From assembly GCF_001422445.1 (NCBI RefSeq), contig NZ_LMNA01000002.1, positions 1 through 64,000 on the forward strand: a stretch of 64,000 bases of DNA, in the 5' to 3' direction. The notes beneath the pieces were generated by a model. It was not told the origin of the DNA. It saw only the letters and a program-made list of their open reading frames with translations, and did no database searches. Each line of letters opens with the position of its first letter. Position 1 is the stretch's first letter. The DNA comes from Pseudorhodoferax sp. Leaf274. GTDB taxonomy: Bacteria > Pseudomonadota > Gammaproteobacteria > Burkholderiales > Burkholderiaceae_C. Positions 61,520-64,000 of this stretch are shown one piece after another. A program made the translations under genes and the position numbers.

Positions 61520-61846
61520 TCAGGAGAAGACGAGCGCCTGGCCCGCCTGGGCGCTCGCGTCGCTGGACAACTGGGCGAAGAACTCGGCGCCGCCCTTGGT
61601 GTCGCGCCACTGCCCGTCGGCGAAGCGGTAGTGGTAGCCACCCGACTGCGCCGCCAGCCAGACCTCGTGCAGGGGCTTTTGCAGGTTCACGACGATCTGG
61701 CTGCCGTTGGGAAACGCCAGCGTGACCATGCCGCCCACGCGCTGGTTGTCCAGGTCGGCGTCGCTCTCGTCGTTGATGCGGTCGCAGCTGGCTTCCACGG
61801 CCGCGAGAAGCAGCTCGGCACGGTCCATGAATTCGGGGTCGGTCAT
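61520..61846 (-). CDS. cyaY: Iron-sulfur assembly regulator CyaY (frataxin)
   Basis: The 108-aa frataxin has an acidic first helix ([28 protein letters not shown]) that binds iron, then a beta sheet with [25 protein letters not shown] and [15 protein letters not shown]. CyaY tunes IscS activity in Fe-S assembly. Its start lies only 9 nt from the divergent lptM start, so each promoter must overlap the other gene. Confidence 0.96.
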   Translation of the reverse strand: MTDPEFMDRAELLLAAVEASCDRINDESDADLDNQRVGGMVTLAFPNGSQIVVNLQKPLHEVWLAAQSGGYHYRFADGQWRDTKGGAEFFAQLSSDASAQAGQALVFS

Positions 61847-61855
61847 AATTTTGGG

Positions 61856-62086
61856 ATGTCCTCTATGCCAAAGATTCTAGGTGCGGCCTTGCTGGCGCTG
61901 CTGGCTGCAGCATGCGGCCAGAAGGGCAATCTGTACTACGCCAAGGATGCGGCCGCCCGTGACCGGGCTTCGCTGGGCCAGGCGCTGCGCCCGTCGATGG
62001 CGGCCTCGGCCACGCCCGCGCCCGAAGCCGAGCCGCTGCCCCCGCTCGCGCCCGCCACCCAGCCCTTGCCGCTGCCCAGCAACTGA
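61856..62086 (+). CDS. lptM: Small lipoprotein LptM (YifL-like)
   Basis: The 76-aa lipoprotein has lipobox LLAAAC (Cys about residue 20), the family sequence GQKGNLYYA directly after it, and a Pro/Ala-rich tail. LptM helps LptD fold and form disulfides at the outer membrane. Either of two in-frame ATGs (61856 or 61865) may be used. It is upstream of lysA, the same neighbourhood as in E. coli-type genomes. Confidence 0.9.
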   Translation: MSSMPKILGAALLALLAAACGQKGNLYYAKDAAARDRASLGQALRPSMAASATPAPEAEPLPPLAPATQPLPLPSN

Positions 62087-62203
62087 AAGCCCGGCGCGGC
62101 CTGCGCCATCGAAATCAAGGCCGTTGCAGCTGCAGGCCTGGATTTGCGCATGGCGCACCGCTGTGCGCTTGCATAACATCCCATTCTTTTCGCTGCCCGC
62201 ACC

Positions 62204-63493
62204 ATGACCCACACGCCCCTGCCCGGCCATCCCCACGTCCACCAGCGCGATGGTGCGCTGCATGTCGAAGGCGTGCGCCTGGCCGACCTCGCGGCCAAGC
62301 ACGGCACGCCGCTGTTCGTCTACTCCAAGGCATCGATGCTCGATGCGCTGGCCGCCTACCAGCGCGGCTTCGCGGGCCGGCGCGCGCAGGTCTGCTATGC
62401 GATGAAGGCCAACTCCACGCTGGCGGTGCTGCAGCTGTTCGCACGCGCGGGCTGCGGCTTCGACATCGTCTCGGGCGGCGAACTCGAGCGGGTGCTCGCG
62501 GCCGGCGGCGATCCGGCCAAGGTGATCTTCTCAGGCGTGGGCAAGACCCGCGCCGAGATGCGCCAGGCGCTGGACCATGGCATCGCCTGCTTCAACGTGG
62601 AGAGCGCGGCCGAACTGGACGTGCTGGACGCCGTGGCGCGCCAGCACGGCAGCCGCGCCCGCGTGAGCATCCGCGTCAACCCCGACGTGGACGCCAAGAC
62701 CCATCCCTACATCTCCACCGGCCTGAAGGGCAACAAGTTCGGCGTGGCGCACGACGAGGCCCTCGCGCTGTACCGCCATGCGGCCAGCCTGGCGGGCCTG
62801 CAGGTGGTCGGCATCGACTGCCACATCGGCTCGCAGATCACCGACGCATCGCCCTACCTGGACGCGATGGACCGCGTGCTGGACCTGGTGGCCGCGGTCG
62901 AGGCGGCCGGCATCCGCATCGAACACATCGACTTCGGCGGCGGCCTGGGAATCGCCTACGGTGCGCCCGGCGACGATGCACCGCCGGCCGCCGACGGGCT
63001 GTGGCAGCAGTTGCTGGCCAAGCTCGACGCACGCGGCTACGGCGACCGGCTGCTCATGATCGAGCCCGGCCGCTCGCTGGTCGGCAACGCCGGCCTGTGC
63101 CTGACCGAGGTGCTGTACCTCAAGCCCGGCGAACAGAAGAACTTCTGCATCGTCGATGCGGCCATGAACGACCTGCCACGCCCGGCCATGTACCAGGCCT
63201 TCCACCAGATCGTGCCGCTGGCCGCGCGTGCGGACGCAGCGGTGGTCTACGACGTGGTCGGCCCGGTCTGCGAAAGCGGCGACTGGCTGGGCCGCGACCG
63301 CGCGCTGGCCGTGCAGGCGGGCGACCAGCTGGCCGTGCTTTCGGCCGGCGCCTACTGCATGAGCATGTCCAGCAACTACAACACGCGCGGCCGTGCGGCC
63401 GAGGTGCTGGTGGATGGCACGGCAGCGCACCTCATCCGCGCACGCGAGGACGCGCAGGCGCAGATGCGCGGCGAGTCGCTGCTGCCGGGCTGA
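62204..63493 (+). CDS. lysA: Diaminopimelate decarboxylase
   Basis: The 429-aa PLP enzyme makes lysine from meso-diaminopimelate. PLP lysine is in CYAMKANSTLAVL. Other motifs: FDIVSGGELERVLAAG, GLDCHIGSQI-like GIDCHIGSQITD, FGGGLGIAY, EPGRSLVGNAG, and the catalytic Cys in VGPVCESGDWLG. The end overlaps the convergent msrQ-like gene by 62 nt. Confidence 0.97.
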   Translation: MTHTPLPGHPHVHQRDGALHVEGVRLADLAAKHGTPLFVYSKASMLDALAAYQRGFAGRRAQVCYAMKANSTLAVLQLFARAGCGFDIVSGGELERVLAAGGDPAKVIFSGVGKTRAEMRQALDHGIACFNVESAAELDVLDAVARQHGSRARVSIRVNPDVDAKTHPYISTGLKGNKFGVAHDEALALYRHAASLAGLQVVGIDCHIGSQITDASPYLDAMDRVLDLVAAVEAAGIRIEHIDFGGGLGIAYGAPGDDAPPAADGLWQQLLAKLDARGYGDRLLMIEPGRSLVGNAGLCLTEVLYLKPGEQKNFCIVDAAMNDLPRPAMYQAFHQIVPLAARADAAVVYDVVGPVCESGDWLGRDRALAVQAGDQLAVLSAGAYCMSMSSNYNTRGRAAEVLVDGTAAHLIRAREDAQAQMRGESLLPG

Positions 63494-64000
63494 AACGGCG
63501 CCACAGCCGCCAGCCCAGCAGCACGCCGAGGATGGCGGCATAGACCGCCACCTCGGCAAAGTCGTTCTTGCCCGAGCGCATCCAGAAGAAATGAAGGATG
63601 GCGAGGCCGGCCACCGCGTACACCAGCTTGTGCAGCGCCTGCCAGCGCTTGCCGCCCAGCGCCTTGATCGCGCGGTTGAACGAGGTGGCCGCCAACAACG
63701 TCAGCAGCACCAGGCCCAAAAAGCCGACCAGGATGAAGGGCCGCTTGGCGATGTCGGCGGCGATGTCGGGCACGTCGAAGCCCATGTCGAACCAGGCGTA
63801 GCAAAGCAGGTGCATGGCGCCATAGAACCAGCAGAACAGGCCCAGCATGCGCCGAAAGCGTGCCAGGGCCGGCCATCCCGCGAGCTGGCGCAAGGGCGTG
63901 ACCGCCAGCACGACGCACAGGAATCGCAGCGTCCAGTCGCCGGTGGCGCGGATCAGGTGCTCGGCCGGGTTGGCGCCCAGCGTGTTGGCGAAGGCACCCC
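63432..64000 (-). CDS. msrQ: MsrQ-like heme-binding membrane subunit (5' end outside window)
   Basis: At least 189 aa are visible; the start lies beyond position 64000. The visible part begins GAFANTLGANPAEH and includes LIRATGDWTLRFL, then LAVTPLRQLAG, and helices with histidines in FYGAMHLLCYAWF and LHKLVYAVAGLAILHFFW. This is the ferric-reductase-like domain of MsrQ (YedZ), which feeds electrons to the periplasmic methionine sulfoxide reductase MsrP; msrP would be expected just right of the window. The last 20 codons overlap lysA on the opposite strand. Confidence 0.88.
   Translation of the reverse strand, partial: GAFANTLGANPAEHLIRATGDWTLRFLCVVLAVTPLRQLAGWPALARFRRMLGLFCWFYGAMHLLCYAWFDMGFDVPDIAADIAKRPFILVGFLGLVLLTLLAATSFNRAIKALGGKRWQALHKLVYAVAGLAILHFFWMRSGKNDFAEVAVYAAILGVLLGWRLWRRFSPAAATRRASAPARPRVRG

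Overview
The window is a chromosomal segment of a high-GC betaproteobacterium, most likely family Comamonadaceae (Acidovorax/Variovorax/Ramlibacter-like). I infer this from gene order (pilMNOPQ-aroKB-dgt, gltBD-mla-ABC-ibaG-murA-hisGDCBHAFIE-tatABC, sspAB-petABC) and GC-rich codon use. No 16S gene is present, so the genus is open.

Positions 1-13664 are the right-hand part of a genomic island. A P4-type tyrosine recombinase (12245-13477) lies next to tRNA-Thr(TGT) (13665-13740), which is the probable attachment site. The left end lies outside the window. The island is mosaic and visibly richer in A+T than the rest. It holds a large DEAD/DEAH helicase (338-2932), a 1-kb gene-poor stretch with a perfect 14-bp inverted repeat, a second unrelated recombinase (3993-4859), and then a run of probable anti-phage genes. 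The first pair is a protein with an N-terminal restriction-endonuclease-like domain, a TIR domain and a C-terminal APAZ-like region (5055-6893), overlapped by 4 nt by a catalytically inactive short prokaryotic Argonaute (6890-8467). After two small uncharacterised genes comes an ABC-type ATPase + HNH nuclease pair (9472-12017) resembling Septu. The three-domain effector paired with a short Argonaute is the most interesting item here.

From 13740 onward the window is core genome. sspBA and petABC (complex III) are followed by mscL, pdxA, a Nif3-like protein, an MFS transporter and a DegS/AlgW-type protease. A co-oriented minus-strand run from 40293 down to 22976 carries mlaFEDACB (phospholipid trafficking), an ABC-2 exporter, ibaG, murA, the complete his set (hisGDCBHAFIE, with a hexose-6-phosphate mutarotase gene between hisA and hisF), a small membrane protein, a HIT protein and tatABC. 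Many junctions are 1- or 4-nt stop/start overlaps, which implies translational coupling.

Upstream of that run are gltBD (with promoter and terminator), a REP-type Y1 transposase, a methyltransferase, a DUF1415 protein, dgt, aroB, aroK, an Ig-like lipoprotein gene between pilQ and aroK, and pilMNOPQ. Divergent from pilM are mrcA (PBP1A), cyaY, lptM and lysA; a 5'-truncated msrQ-like gene runs off the right edge.

I saw no rRNA genes and no CRISPR array. Start sites were refined from Shine-Dalgarno positions and family N-termini, and uncertain cases are stated. All domain assignments are by eye, with no database search.
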